From NCBI RefSeq assembly GCF_020554865.1, contig NZ_JAJCIC010000002.1, positions 124,001-188,000 on the forward strand: 64,000 nt of DNA, in the 5' to 3' direction. Position numbers and translations under genes: made by a program. Each line of letters starts with the position of its first letter. The stretch's first letter is position 1. Of this stretch, positions 45,078 to 53,370 are shown piece after piece. The stretch is from Lacrimispora sp. 210928-DFI.3.58. GTDB taxonomy: Bacteria > Bacillota > Clostridia > Lachnospirales > Lachnospiraceae. The notes below the pieces were generated by a model. It had not been told where the DNA came from and searched no databases. It saw only the letters and a list, made by a program, of their open reading frames with translations.

Positions 45078-45422
45078 CTAAATCTCCCACCCCAGAAATA
45101 CATAGGACGGGTAGGCCTTCGCCAGGAGTTCAAAGCCTGTCCGGACAGTTTTGGCTGTGGTTTTGATCTCCTCTTTGTACGCGCCCTTCGGTATCACCTT
45201 AATATCGATCAGCCCAGGTTTCACTACCATTTCATGGATTCCCAGCTTCCCCTCCTCTGCCATATCCAATACTCTCTGGACTGCCGTCTGCCCCAGCATG
45301 GAAGCAGCCGCGCATACGATATCATGCCCCTCCGGCAGCTGATGATCCGCCCCATATCCTGCATGGCCCTCTATACGCAAGTGGTAATACCCCGGAACCT
45401 CTGTCATCCTCACCTGTGTCAT
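45078..45422 (-). CDS. Phage-encoded Prp-family cysteine protease (head maturation)
   Basis: This 114-residue protein matches the Prp family: catalytic His20 in RIEGHAGYGA and Cys37 in HDIVCAAAS, followed by GQTAVQRVLDMAEEGKL. In staphylococci cellular Prp cuts the N-terminal extension of ribosomal protein L27 and also phage capsid and scaffold proteins at NLQFFA-like motifs. Here it sits between portal and scaffold genes, so it probably trims the LNLRLFEG N-termini of both head proteins. Start overlaps the portal stop (TAATG-type). Confidence 0.85.
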   Translation of the reverse strand: MTQVRMTEVPGYYHLRIEGHAGYGADHQLPEGHDIVCAAASMLGQTAVQRVLDMAEEGKLGIHEMVVKPGLIDIKVIPKGAYKEEIKTTAKTVRTGFELLAKAYPSYVFLGWEI

Positions 45423-47329
45423 TACTTCACCTCCGTAGCCGTAGCCGTGCGTTCACGTGCCTTGCCAGCCGTACTATTATCCTGGTTAATGACATTCCCC
45501 AGGCTATTTGTTGAAATTTGGTTGCTCGGGTCTACATTGACTCCTGTCATTCCCATACCAGTAGCATCTCCAACCATCTCCTGTACTGCGGCCAGCAGAT
45601 CCGGCCTCTGCGAGAAGTCTGTCACCATAGCCGCCAGCTGCATTACCAGCTGCCCCATCTGCTGCAGCTTCTGGTACATGGTCCCATTCTCGCTTATCTT
45701 TTTCATGACCTCATCCTTGCGGTCAAAATCCATCATATCTACCACTACTGCAGCCTGATCTGCAATCTGCGGGTTAAACAGACCCATCCCAAACAGCTCC
45801 TTTGCCAGCTCATTGTTGGCTATACGGCTGTAAGGGCTGGCCTTCTGCGCTGATACCTTCACGTCAAATACGGGACGCCTGCTGAAAATTTCCTCCTGGC
45901 CGCCCGGTAGCCCTGCCTGCTGGGGACTTAACATGCTGTTGTCAATTTCAATGTAACCAGCATTCCCATTTGGCTGTACAATGCGGAAGCACCGGGGCAG
46001 GGTGTAAAACTGCCTGATACACTCTATCACCAGCGTTACAACCTCCGCATGGGCAGCATAGGAACCCTTAATCATATCCCTGCTCAATTTTGATCCCGCC
46101 TCCTGCAAGGCTGCAATCGCGGATGCTGCCGTGACTCCCGATGAAGTAGCGCCCTGGGAAAAATCTCTATTGCCGGAGGTTTCCTTGATCTCCTCTATCT
46201 TCTCCTTGCGTATCTCCGTCACATAAGCTGACAATTGCGGGGGCGATATCTGCTTTAAGGTTCTGTCATCCAGGTTGCCTGTCACATGGACAATATCCCT
46301 TTTCAGATCGGCAAATTCCTCCTCATTGATCCCAACTCCATCCGTAGCAAAATAGCGCGGCTTGTTGAGGGATGCGCATTTCAGGATCACCTGATCCAGC
46401 TTATCAACATATTCCTGGGGATTTATCATCACATCCAGGTAGCCGAAGCCTGCCGGAGTACCTTTGTCGGGAAACATGATATCAAACACGAATGGATATT
46501 TCCCATGGTCATACCAGCCGCTCTCCCGCTGCTTCCCATCATTTTCCGTTGCATATAACACACAGCCAGGGATAAACTTGCAGTAATGCAGGACCGTCCG
46601 TATTCCGCCATTCTGCAGCCTTATCTTTTTCTTGTAATACCAGTCGATCACCTGCACCTTTTGCGAAGTGTCAATATTCTCCTCATATATGTACTCTGAC
46701 TTTATAATCTCGCCAGTCCTCTTTGCCAGTCCTTTTGCCTGCGGATACAGCTCCTCCAGTTCCTTGCAGTCCATAAGCTCTGTCGTAAAAATATCCTTTG
46801 ATTTCTGTATGTCCGTTATCCCCGGCTCCCAGAATATATTCATGATATCCTGGCATTTTACTTCGATATCTCCCAGACCATTTTCCTTTGAAGGATCCCA
46901 AAACACTCCATAAATGGCCGTCCCTGTCTTAGGCTTATCCCAGGAACCAGCGCTGTAGGCCTGGTCATAATGGTTCTGCTCCAGAATAACCGGGACAACC
47001 TCTGAAAGGATCTTTGCTGTCTCCTCATCCGACTCCTCCCGCGGAAGAATAGCCGGGCAAGGATAGTTGTCCTGGAAATCTGCATGTTTATTGATTAAGC
47101 TGTTAAAGAGCCAGCTGCTGGCAGGCTTCGGGTCATTCTCATTGCTGGAGTCACTTGCAAATCTCTCCCAGTGATGATTCTTCCACCACTCCTCTGCATT
47201 CACTACTCTTTTCTCCAGCGCTGACTTTCCCTGCTTATACCGCAGCAGGCGTTCCAGCGCCCCCTCAATCTCTTTTGTCCCGATTGCCTGATCTTTCTCA
47301 TCCCCGTTTACCATTGCTCTGTCTTCCAC
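45422..47329 (-). CDS. Portal protein
   Basis: This 635-residue protein starts at GTG 47329 with AGGAGG 5 bases upstream. It has the short-tail phage portal pattern: an N-terminal helical part (ALEKRVVNAEEWWKNHHWER), SWLFNSLINKHADFQDNYPC, the DIMNIFWEPGITDIQKSKD segment and a mid-protein GTPAGFGYLDVMINPQEYVD. A Gln-rich region and a long C-terminal helix follow. It forms the DNA-entry ring at one head vertex. 10 bases after the large terminase gene. Confidence 0.9.
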   Translation of the reverse strand: MEDRAMVNGDEKDQAIGTKEIEGALERLLRYKQGKSALEKRVVNAEEWWKNHHWERFASDSSNENDPKPASSWLFNSLINKHADFQDNYPCPAILPREESDEETAKILSEVVPVILEQNHYDQAYSAGSWDKPKTGTAIYGVFWDPSKENGLGDIEVKCQDIMNIFWEPGITDIQKSKDIFTTELMDCKELEELYPQAKGLAKRTGEIIKSEYIYEENIDTSQKVQVIDWYYKKKIRLQNGGIRTVLHYCKFIPGCVLYATENDGKQRESGWYDHGKYPFVFDIMFPDKGTPAGFGYLDVMINPQEYVDKLDQVILKCASLNKPRYFATDGVGINEEEFADLKRDIVHVTGNLDDRTLKQISPPQLSAYVTEIRKEKIEEIKETSGNRDFSQGATSSGVTAASAIAALQEAGSKLSRDMIKGSYAAHAEVVTLVIECIRQFYTLPRCFRIVQPNGNAGYIEIDNSMLSPQQAGLPGGQEEIFSRRPVFDVKVSAQKASPYSRIANNELAKELFGMGLFNPQIADQAAVVVDMMDFDRKDEVMKKISENGTMYQKLQQMGQLVMQLAAMVTDFSQRPDLLAAVQEMVGDATGMGMTGVNVDPSNQISTNSLGNVINQDNSTAGKARERTATATEVK

Positions 47330-47338
47330 TCTGACCTC

Positions 47339-48826
47339 CTAAATCCGTATAAATTGATACGTCCCCTGCCTCTCCTTCTTGTACAGATCCAGAGGATCAT
47401 TCAGCGGCACAGGTTTTTTCATATTCTCCCTCCGCGCGATCTGGTGCTGCATCAAATAATATCTGCACTCATCATATACATGATCCTCTTGTGTCGTATC
47501 AATATCCTCAACATTTTTTTCGTCATATACCAGGGGAGGGATTGTCCGTATAAAAGCCTTGCACGTATTAAATACATAAAACATGGGCCTGCCTTCTGCA
47601 TTGAAGGCCATACGGTAATGGTACTGCATTTTTCCTGCTATCCTGTGGTTGTCCCCCGGGCTCCAATACACTCCCTCCCGCGCCATGATGTCTGCAATGG
47701 AATCCCCTCTGCTGACATCAAAGATGGAGGGATCCGCTACCCCTGCTATCCTTCTGCCCTTCAGGTTTTCATCTGTCGACTCAATCTCACGGATCATACG
47801 GGCCTGCCCAGCCGGATCCACTTCAATGCCTTTATTGGCTTCGCCTTCCTTACAGCCATACAGCTCCCTTATGCGGTATACACATCCGTTGTAATCTACT
47901 GCATACCACCCGACAGAGAACGGTTTCGCATAACCAAAATCGTAACTTCTGCCAATGATCCATCCCTCCGGTATGCGGAAGGGCTCAATAACATGGGTCC
48001 ATTGCTGGGTCTGGTATTCCGCCGGATCATTTCTCCATTCTGTGAACACCTGCCCGGAAAAAGAATCCCAGTCACCATAGAGCAGGGCCTTTCTCTCCGC
48101 CTCTGGCATCATTGCGAGATTCGCAATATATTCCGGGTTATTTTCCATGAGGGCCTGGTTATCAAATACGCTGCTCTGGATAAAAATACGGCTCCTTTTC
48201 ATCCGTATGCTTTTCCCATCCGGCCCCTTTATTTCTACTTCCTGCTCAATCGTTGTTCCCGGCTCTGCAATACTGATAAAACGTGCCTTGACCCATGCAT
48301 GGCCCGGCCCCCCTGGATTAGCCGTAGCCCTTATGTATGTCCGCAGTCCCGGCCCGGATGAACGTGTACGGGAAAACAGATACTCATACTCCTCCTGTGC
48401 AAAATGCGTAAGCTCATCAAAACCGACAAAATCAAAATGCCGCCCCTGGTATCTAAGTTTATCCTTCTTGTGCTGCATTGAGCCAAAATATATAATTGCC
48501 CCGCTTGGGAATTTCCATTCGTGCCGGCTTTCGTTATACCTGGCTTTGGGGTAGGCCGCCCCATACAGCTCATGGCTTCTGCTTATCAAGTCCGCCAGTT
48601 CTGGGTATGTTTTCCTGAATATGATCGCGCGGTAATGGGGTATCCCTACCTGCCTTAACGCCTCCACAAGCAGGTAATCTGATTTCCCTCCTCCTGCCGC
48701 CCCGCCATACAGCGCTTCAAATTCCGTCCTTGACATCATTACCTGCTGCCTTGGCTGCGGACACCATATAACACGCTCTGATCCAGCTGCATCCCTTATC
48801 TTTTTATTTTCCCTTCTCTTCACCAT
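47339..48826 (-). CDS. Terminase large subunit
   Basis: This 495-residue packaging motor has Walker A (YGGAAGGGKSDYLLVEAL, about 41-58), Walker B (FDFVGFDELTHF), an adenine/coupling motif (TANPGGPGHAW) and a C-terminal RNase-H-like nuclease part with acidic residues (RSYDFGYAKPFSVGWYA, AGVADPSIFDV, YDECRYYL). It pumps DNA into the head with ATP and cuts concatemers. Starts within the end of the small-subunit gene (23-base overlap). Confidence 0.96.
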   Translation of the reverse strand: MVKRRENKKIRDAAGSERVIWCPQPRQQVMMSRTEFEALYGGAAGGGKSDYLLVEALRQVGIPHYRAIIFRKTYPELADLISRSHELYGAAYPKARYNESRHEWKFPSGAIIYFGSMQHKKDKLRYQGRHFDFVGFDELTHFAQEEYEYLFSRTRSSGPGLRTYIRATANPGGPGHAWVKARFISIAEPGTTIEQEVEIKGPDGKSIRMKRSRIFIQSSVFDNQALMENNPEYIANLAMMPEAERKALLYGDWDSFSGQVFTEWRNDPAEYQTQQWTHVIEPFRIPEGWIIGRSYDFGYAKPFSVGWYAVDYNGCVYRIRELYGCKEGEANKGIEVDPAGQARMIREIESTDENLKGRRIAGVADPSIFDVSRGDSIADIMAREGVYWSPGDNHRIAGKMQYHYRMAFNAEGRPMFYVFNTCKAFIRTIPPLVYDEKNVEDIDTTQEDHVYDECRYYLMQHQIARRENMKKPVPLNDPLDLYKKERQGTYQFIRI

Positions 48827-49325
48827 TCACTTCTTTTTGCAGCTCCTCTACCTGTGTCTGTGTCAGGACAATAATGCCTCCGCCCTCATCATCATTCCCA
48901 TTATGTACCACCTTTTCCTTCCAGATCTCCGGCCTGCGGTTTTTCAGCCAGAATATAATGGCCTTAATATCCGGTTCCACATACTCTGTCTCCTCTGCAT
49001 ATTCGATCCTCTCATCCTCCGCTGCCCTCCGGCCTTTTTCGTCAAACTCTACGCGTTTCAGCTTAATTGCCTTCCTCTTTTTCGCCTCATACCCCTGTGT
49101 CATTCTGAACAAGCTGTTTTCCACCAGACGGTCCGCATATTCCTTTCCCGTTGACAATGCCTGCCGGATATTATCATTCTTCTTTTTCCATTCTGAAAGC
49201 GTTGAACGGCTTATACCTATCTGCTTCGCAATCTCTGCATCCGTCAGCCCCGCCCTTGCCCATGCCGTTAATATGGCAAGGTTATCCTGATTCTGAGCCC
49301 ATTCCTGCCATTTCTGCCTTGCCAT
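48804..49325 (-). CDS. Terminase small subunit
   Basis: This 173-residue protein has an N-terminal helix-turn-helix (GLTDAEIAKQIGISRSTLSE, about 26-45), a helical oligomerisation middle and an acidic C-terminal part ending in TQTQVEELQKEVNGEEKGK. It recognises the packaging site and loads the large subunit. GGGGAGGAG ribosome site. First gene of the late operon. Confidence 0.9.
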   Translation of the reverse strand: MARQKWQEWAQNQDNLAILTAWARAGLTDAEIAKQIGISRSTLSEWKKKNDNIRQALSTGKEYADRLVENSLFRMTQGYEAKKRKAIKLKRVEFDEKGRRAAEDERIEYAEETEYVEPDIKAIIFWLKNRRPEIWKEKVVHNGNDDEGGGIIVLTQTQVEELQKEVNGEEKGK

Positions 49326-49427
49326 CCATCTCCTCCCCTTCCACGACCATTAAGCCGATTCTATCAGATCGCAATATGAAAATCTCCCACCCCAGAGAAG
49401 ACCGCTTTTGTCCGGTTTCAGGGCATT

Positions 49428-49453
49428 AAAAAAGCGCCTTACCTGGCGCCTTT
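49428..49453 (-). terminator. Terminator between early and late operons
   Basis: GCGCC (49434-49438) pairs with GGCGC (49445-49449). On the minus strand it runs into six T. It ends the leftward early transcript before the terminase genes. Confidence 0.7.
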
Positions 49454-49463
49454 CTACTATTCC

Positions 49464-49490
49464 CGCGCGCGCGTGTACGCATACGCGCAT
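49464..49490. repeat. 27-bp perfect alternating pyrimidine-purine tract
   Basis: CGCGCGCGCGTGTACGCATA then CGCGCAT: 27 bases without a break in the pyrimidine-purine alternation. It starts right at the stop codon of the gene at 49491 and lies next to the terminator. Such tracts can adopt left-handed Z-DNA under negative supercoiling. Confidence 0.7.
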
Positions 49491-49805
49491 TTATTGGTGT
49501 CCCGTTTCCTCCTGTTCCCCTGGCAGTTCTTTCACCATCACCTCCGTACACATATCCATGGATCCGTCCTGGTTCCTTCTTGCCAGATATCTTATCTTCT
49601 TTGCTGCCTCAAATTCCTCTGCATCAATGTGCACCACATCACCCAGCCTGGCAGCCAGCACTGTGATCCACAGCTGTGAACCGTCTGCAATCGCATTCGC
49701 ACGCCGCATCCTCTCATCCTTTTCAAGCAGGCGGCGCTTTGCGTCACGTTCCTTTCTTTCTGCCAGCTCCACCCTTTCCCGTAAGCTTATCCTCTTCTTT
49801 GCCAT
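49491..49805 (-). CDS. Early phage protein, basic coiled-coil N-terminus (104 aa)
   Basis: This 104-residue protein from ATG 49805 starts with MAKKRISLRERVELAERKER, a charged helix, then a compact region DGSQLWITVLAARLGDVVHI ending in an acidic PGEQEET tail. The longer frame to 49949 has no ribosome site. It overlaps the gene at 49744 by 62 bases. Family not recognised. Confidence 0.65.
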   Translation of the reverse strand: MAKKRISLRERVELAERKERDAKRRLLEKDERMRRANAIADGSQLWITVLAARLGDVVHIDAEEFEAAKKIRYLARRNQDGSMDMCTEVMVKELPGEQEETGHQ

Positions 49806-50061
49806 GTTTTCTTTTTTCTCCTTTCTGACTCTCATATCTGTATATCGCTTTATAGTATGGGCATGTATCGTACATATCCTCACAAAACAACTGGGCATAG
49901 TTTTCCTTTTCTGCATGGGCACGGAAAACAACCTGGTTCTTGACATCAAATCCCAGGTTATTTTCTATGTTCCTGCATGTAATCGTGGCACTCTTTTTAT
50001 CCGCTGTGCTGCGCGTTACATAAAAAGGGCAGTCCACACGTCTTATGTTTGGCACGATCAT
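49744..50061 (-). CDS. Small cysteine-containing early phage protein (105 aa)
   Basis: This 105-residue protein opens MIVPNIRRVDCPFYVTRSTA and has four cysteines in a spacing that could bind zinc (DCPFY, TCRN, FCEDM, TCPYYKAIY). Its tail is very basic (KRKHGKEEDKLTGKGG). Proteins with the MIVPNIRRVDCPFY opening are common in Lachnospiraceae prophages. Function unknown; a nucleic-acid-binding role is possible. Confidence 0.7.
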   Translation of the reverse strand: MIVPNIRRVDCPFYVTRSTADKKSATITCRNIENNLGFDVKNQVVFRAHAEKENYAQLFCEDMYDTCPYYKAIYRYESQKGEKRKHGKEEDKLTGKGGAGRKKGT

Positions 50062-50095
50062 TCCTCCTCTAACCGCATACCATATGGCAGCCCGG

Positions 50096-50965
50096 TCAAG
50101 GCCGCTTCATCAGCCTTGCATAAATGTAGAACAACGCAAGCTTGTCATTATACTTTACCTCTGCATCCAGGAACCGATAGCCCGGATACGCCTTTTCCAT
50201 CTCTTCTCCCAAAACAGTATAATCCTTTACCATCCTTCCCACTTTTGTCCTGCTGAATTTTGAATAGCTCCGGGTAGGCGGCGCTGGTTTTGTCAGATTC
50301 TTTGACGCGCACCACCTTTTTGTCCCGCGCGGATTATTTGACACATATGTAGCCAGGCCGGACAGAAGGAAATTATCGTCTGGCTTGATCCTCCTCGTAT
50401 TTGGGCGGTCACATTTTCCCCACAGCTCCTCCAGCTCATCCCGGTCTATCCCCTTGCCTGTCATTAAGATATGGACGTGTGGCCTTGTATGTCCGTCAAA
50501 TGCGATTATGTAGATGTACTTTATGTTGGGCTTCCCCGCTTTCTTCTGCCTGTAATTAATGCGTGCAATGAAATTTTTAACATCTTTTCTGGCTGCCGTG
50601 ATATCCCCTGGCATGCAGGAATCATTCCAGCCAAAAGTTGCCCATATATCTCCCTTCCCAAAATTGATATTGGCAAGGCGTATCATATACCTTCTGGAAT
50701 TTTTATCATTCAGGTTTTTCTGGGAAGGTTTACTCTCCCTCCTCTTTTTTGTTCTGGGAACATCGCTCTTTTTCGCAAAGCTGGGATACACCTGTGACTC
50801 CAAAAGGACAGCGCCGCTCTCCAGGTTTGGAGACTTCGTTGTGGTAGTCCGATAGCAGCAGGCCTCCCCTTTTTCTGCTAAGCGCTCCAGTTCCCATTCC
50901 TCAAGCTTATCCGCCTGCTCCTGGATGGCCTCCTCATAATCATAGTCATCGTAATGCTTCGTCAT
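50096..50965 (-). CDS. HUH-type rolling-circle replication initiator (Rep)
   Basis: This 289-residue protein from ATG 50965 (AAGGAG upstream; a longer frame starts at 51013) has a catalytic HUH motif HTRPHVHILMTG (about 155-165) and, 40-odd residues later, a candidate nicking Tyr in SGLATYVSNNPRGT. The preceding KYIYIIAFDG strand and the DIWATFGWND segment fit the REP/ORF2-G2P type. Such enzymes nick one strand and prime rolling-circle replication. In a tailed prophage this is notable. It lies between the terminase side and the internal recombinase. Confidence 0.8.
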   Translation of the reverse strand: MTKHYDDYDYEEAIQEQADKLEEWELERLAEKGEACCYRTTTTKSPNLESGAVLLESQVYPSFAKKSDVPRTKKRRESKPSQKNLNDKNSRRYMIRLANINFGKGDIWATFGWNDSCMPGDITAARKDVKNFIARINYRQKKAGKPNIKYIYIIAFDGHTRPHVHILMTGKGIDRDELEELWGKCDRPNTRRIKPDDNFLLSGLATYVSNNPRGTKRWCASKNLTKPAPPTRSYSKFSRTKVGRMVKDYTVLGEEMEKAYPGYRFLDAEVKYNDKLALFYIYARLMKRP

Positions 50966-51070
50966 CCCATCCTGCTCCTTCGTGTATCCTGAATATTTTT
51001 GTATATCCCCCATTTGTTAATACCCATTACAAGGACGGATAAGCGTTCCTTCCTATATATTTGTAACAGG

Positions 51071-51096
51071 GCCGCCGACAGTCACCCATCGGCGGC
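51071..51096. repeat. GC-rich hairpin between rep and the internal recombinase
   Basis: GCCGCCGA (51071-51078) pairs perfectly with TCGGCGGC (51089-51096), 10-base loop, no T-tract. It may end the recombinase transcript, or serve as a double-strand origin hairpin nicked by the adjacent HUH Rep. Confidence 0.5.
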
Positions 51097-51107
51097 ATGG
51101 CATCCCT

Positions 51108-52166
51108 TTACGCGGCCCGTTCCCGTATATAACGCAGGGTCTTCGGCGTAGATTGTGCATAATACTGGGCAGTAACCGCCGGACTGGCATGTCCCATAAT
51201 TTCTTGTATGGTTCCTATATCAACACCCTTATTCTTCAGGTGCATTCCCAATGTCTTCCTCATTTTATGAGGATATATCCGGCATTTAACTCCAGATCTC
51301 TTTCCTATTGCCTGCAATGCACTTCGTATCCCGCCCGTTGTCATCTTTCCATATGGCTTACGTGACTGCGGAAACATGTATGGACTATCATCATCTCTGC
51401 TGGCAAGATATTTCATATAATAGTACCTTGCCTCATCATCCAGATATATCGGACGGTACTTGCTGCTCTTCTCTCCCAGGATCATAATATCCCCAGTGGT
51501 AAGATCAATCTGGTCTAAGGTAATGTCTGTCACCTCTCCCGCACGGGCCCCGGTGCTCCTCAATACCTCCACCAGGGCGCGTTCCCTGGGCGTCCGGCAG
51601 GCGTCTCTGAGCTTTGACATATCCTCTGGGCAAAAATAATCGATAGGCTTTTTTATTTCTTTTCGCGGCTCTACTGCTTCCACTGGATTACACCGTATCA
51701 GCTTCTCGCGCCGCATCCACGTGAAAAAGGCAGAAAGAAAACGCCTTTCATTGTTAATTGTAGTAGCCTGGTTTCTCTTCCCTCCAGCATGTTCATTTCT
51801 GTGCTCATACCAGTGAAGATAATACGCCACATCTGATTCATCCATATCACTTAATGGCTTATTAATAAGGATTATCAGACGCTTTACTGCATTCAGATAC
51901 GATTCCTTTGTCTTCTCTTTCAGATGCTTCTTTATGAGAAACAGCTGTATAATATACTGGTTCCTTTGATCGGTTTCATTATGGTATGTAATCGGAAGAG
52001 TGGTGATCTCTTCCATTTTTACTTTCAATAACTCATCATTCAAAACCATTTCCAATATCTGTAAATTCTCCGAGGATATATAGACTGACATGACTACAAG
52101 CACGTTATTAATGATGCCCCTTTTTACAGTTGGTTTCCCTGCATTATCCATATTCATTTTTTCCAT
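51108..52166 (-). CDS. Tyrosine recombinase, XerC/D-like (internal; candidate tip invertase)
   Basis: This 352-residue recombinase has an N-terminal SAM-like DNA-binding domain (~85-185) and an intact catalytic domain: Arg208 in STGARAGEV, His300-x-x-Arg303 in PHKMRKT, His326 in GHASPAV and the nucleophile Tyr335 in TAQYYAQ. It has no zinc ribbon or AP2 arm-binding domain, unlike the end-located integrase. Ribosome site AGGAGG. Because the other recombinase sits at the prophage end, this one is the better candidate for inverting the tail-tip segment; that is inference. Confidence 0.9.
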   Translation of the reverse strand: MEKMNMDNAGKPTVKRGIINNVLVVMSVYISSENLQILEMVLNDELLKVKMEEITTLPITYHNETDQRNQYIIQLFLIKKHLKEKTKESYLNAVKRLIILINKPLSDMDESDVAYYLHWYEHRNEHAGGKRNQATTINNERRFLSAFFTWMRREKLIRCNPVEAVEPRKEIKKPIDYFCPEDMSKLRDACRTPRERALVEVLRSTGARAGEVTDITLDQIDLTTGDIMILGEKSSKYRPIYLDDEARYYYMKYLASRDDDSPYMFPQSRKPYGKMTTGGIRSALQAIGKRSGVKCRIYPHKMRKTLGMHLKNKGVDIGTIQEIMGHASPAVTAQYYAQSTPKTLRYIRERAA

Positions 52167-52187
52167 GTATTTTTGCCTCCTTTGGTT

Positions 52188-52266
52188 GCTTAAGGAGCCA
52201 GAATATGGTATACTGTCCTTAAGCAGAAGAGCGGTACATTATACTTTGGACGGTTGATGTACCGCT
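52188..52266. promoter_or_regulatory. Recombinase control region with two nested hairpins and opposed promoters
   Basis: Two perfect inverted repeats: GCTTAAGGA/TCCTTAAGC (52188-52196, 52216-52224) and AGCGGTACAT/ATGTACCGCT (52230-52239, 52257-52266). A leftward TATAAT (52243-52238) in the second loop would drive the recombinase. A rightward TTGCTT (52187-52192), 17 bases, TATACT (52210-52215) points away and meets the second hairpin, then TGTTTCTTT, so it could make a very short RNA. Tight control of the recombinase is implied. Confidence 0.55.
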
Positions 52267-52310
52267 TGTTTCTTTGTGCTTTCTTACTTTTCCCTGCTGC
52301 CCCATTGGAA

Positions 52311-52637
52311 TCACCTTCTTTCTGTCATTATGTAAATGTCAGCAGTATATATCTTTTCATTTGCCATGCGGCTTCCGTACTCACAATTAATTTTCAAGGC
52401 CTGTTCTTTTACAATAATCTCTGCTATCATCTGTGCCAGTTCCCCGATAATATATTCCATATGCTCCGGCGCTTCCTCGCGTCCGGCATCCCATCTTTTC
52501 GCTGCCCTAAAATGCTTCAATCCTTCCCTTAACTCTCTTAAGTCACATTGTGCTATCCATAATTGCCTGCTAAGACGGGTATTCTCGGCCTTCAATTCCC
52601 GTATTTTCCTGCGTCTGCTCCCTCTCTGTTTCTTCAT
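52311..52637 (-). CDS. Early phage coiled-coil protein (108 aa)
   Basis: This 108-residue protein is basic and helical at the start (KKQRGSRRRKIRELKAENTR), with heptad-like leucines, then GELAQMIAEIIVKEQALKIN and a C-terminal YTADIYIMTERR. No family recognised. It lies upstream of the internal recombinase. The 150 bases to its right (52638-52788) hold only a possible 16-codon frame behind GAGGTGAT and nothing else I can support. Confidence 0.6.
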   Translation of the reverse strand: MKKQRGSRRRKIRELKAENTRLSRQLWIAQCDLRELREGLKHFRAAKRWDAGREEAPEHMEYIIGELAQMIAEIIVKEQALKINCEYGSRMANEKIYTADIYIMTERR

Positions 52638-52788
52638 TCATTCTCCTTCTATGCCAGTATGTCCGACATATCCAACTGGTATATTGTCTCATAGTTCATT
52701 CAGATCACCTCTGTACGGCGCTCTCCCATCTCATCTTGATGCTCTATTTCCTCTTTGAATCTTACTTCAGTTTCATTTCTCGGCGCTC

Positions 52789-53067
52789 TTAATTGTATTC
52801 ACAAAGGGAAGCACTTGTATCCAAATCAATATCTTCCATCACAGCTCTTGCTTCCAGAACCGCCATGTAATCTGTCATAGCCTTAATCTGCATATCGTAC
52901 GTGCTTCTAGGACAAGTTGGCACAAAACCAAGTTCTGCCCCGCTGTCCCACTTATTGAGCATATTCTTCAACCCCCTGTATCTGATAATTAACTGCTGGT
53001 ACTCTGCAATAAATCTCTCTTTGTAATCTGCGCTGGTCATTCCATTTACTGTATCTGCCAATTTCAT
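52789..53067 (-). CDS. crAss001_48-like small phage protein
   Basis: This 92-residue protein from the second of two adjacent ATGs reads MKLADTVNGMTSADYKERFI, then QQLIIRYRGLKNMLNKWDSG and CPRSTYDMQIKAMTDYMAVL. These segments are those of the small helical crAss001_48-related proteins found in many gut phages and prophages. Function unknown. Confidence 0.75.
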   Translation of the reverse strand: MKLADTVNGMTSADYKERFIAEYQQLIIRYRGLKNMLNKWDSGAELGFVPTCPRSTYDMQIKAMTDYMAVLEARAVMEDIDLDTSASLCEYN

Positions 53068-53111
53068 CATAACCCTGCTTTCTCCGACACTCGGCAGTCG
53101 GCAGCCAAATT

Positions 53112-53351
53112 TCAGTTTTCATAATTATCCTTAATATTCTGGTTCCTTACACAACAGCTGCATTTCTGATGTCTTTTTCCAAGCCACTTACACCCTTTGC
53201 AATTCATCATCCGGTAATCATTCAGAGCCGCCTCGCTCCACCAACCGCATCCAATACTGGAATCAAGAAAGTATGGTGCTCGTCTCGATTCATCTACGCT
53301 TTCAATTGTAGCTTTTGCAAGGAATGTATCTCCTGCTTTGTACTTCGCCAT
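53112..53351 (-). CDS. Small zinc-finger-like early phage protein (79 aa)
   Basis: This 79-residue protein has a beta-rich first half (AKYKAGDTFLAKATIESVDE) and a Cys-rich second half (NCKGCKWLGKRHQKCSCCVR) that could bind one zinc. GAGGAGG ribosome site. Function unknown. Confidence 0.7.
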   Translation of the reverse strand: MAKYKAGDTFLAKATIESVDESRRAPYFLDSSIGCGWWSEAALNDYRMMNCKGCKWLGKRHQKCSCCVRNQNIKDNYEN

Positions 53352-53370
53352 CCTGCTACCTCCTCAAATC

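Noticed and set aside
45080..45096. 17-bp exact repeat AAATCTCCCACCCCAGA also at 49380-49396
   Set aside because: One copy encodes the Prp C-terminus. A single 17-bp match in a 64-kb window is near chance level given composition, and the contexts differ.
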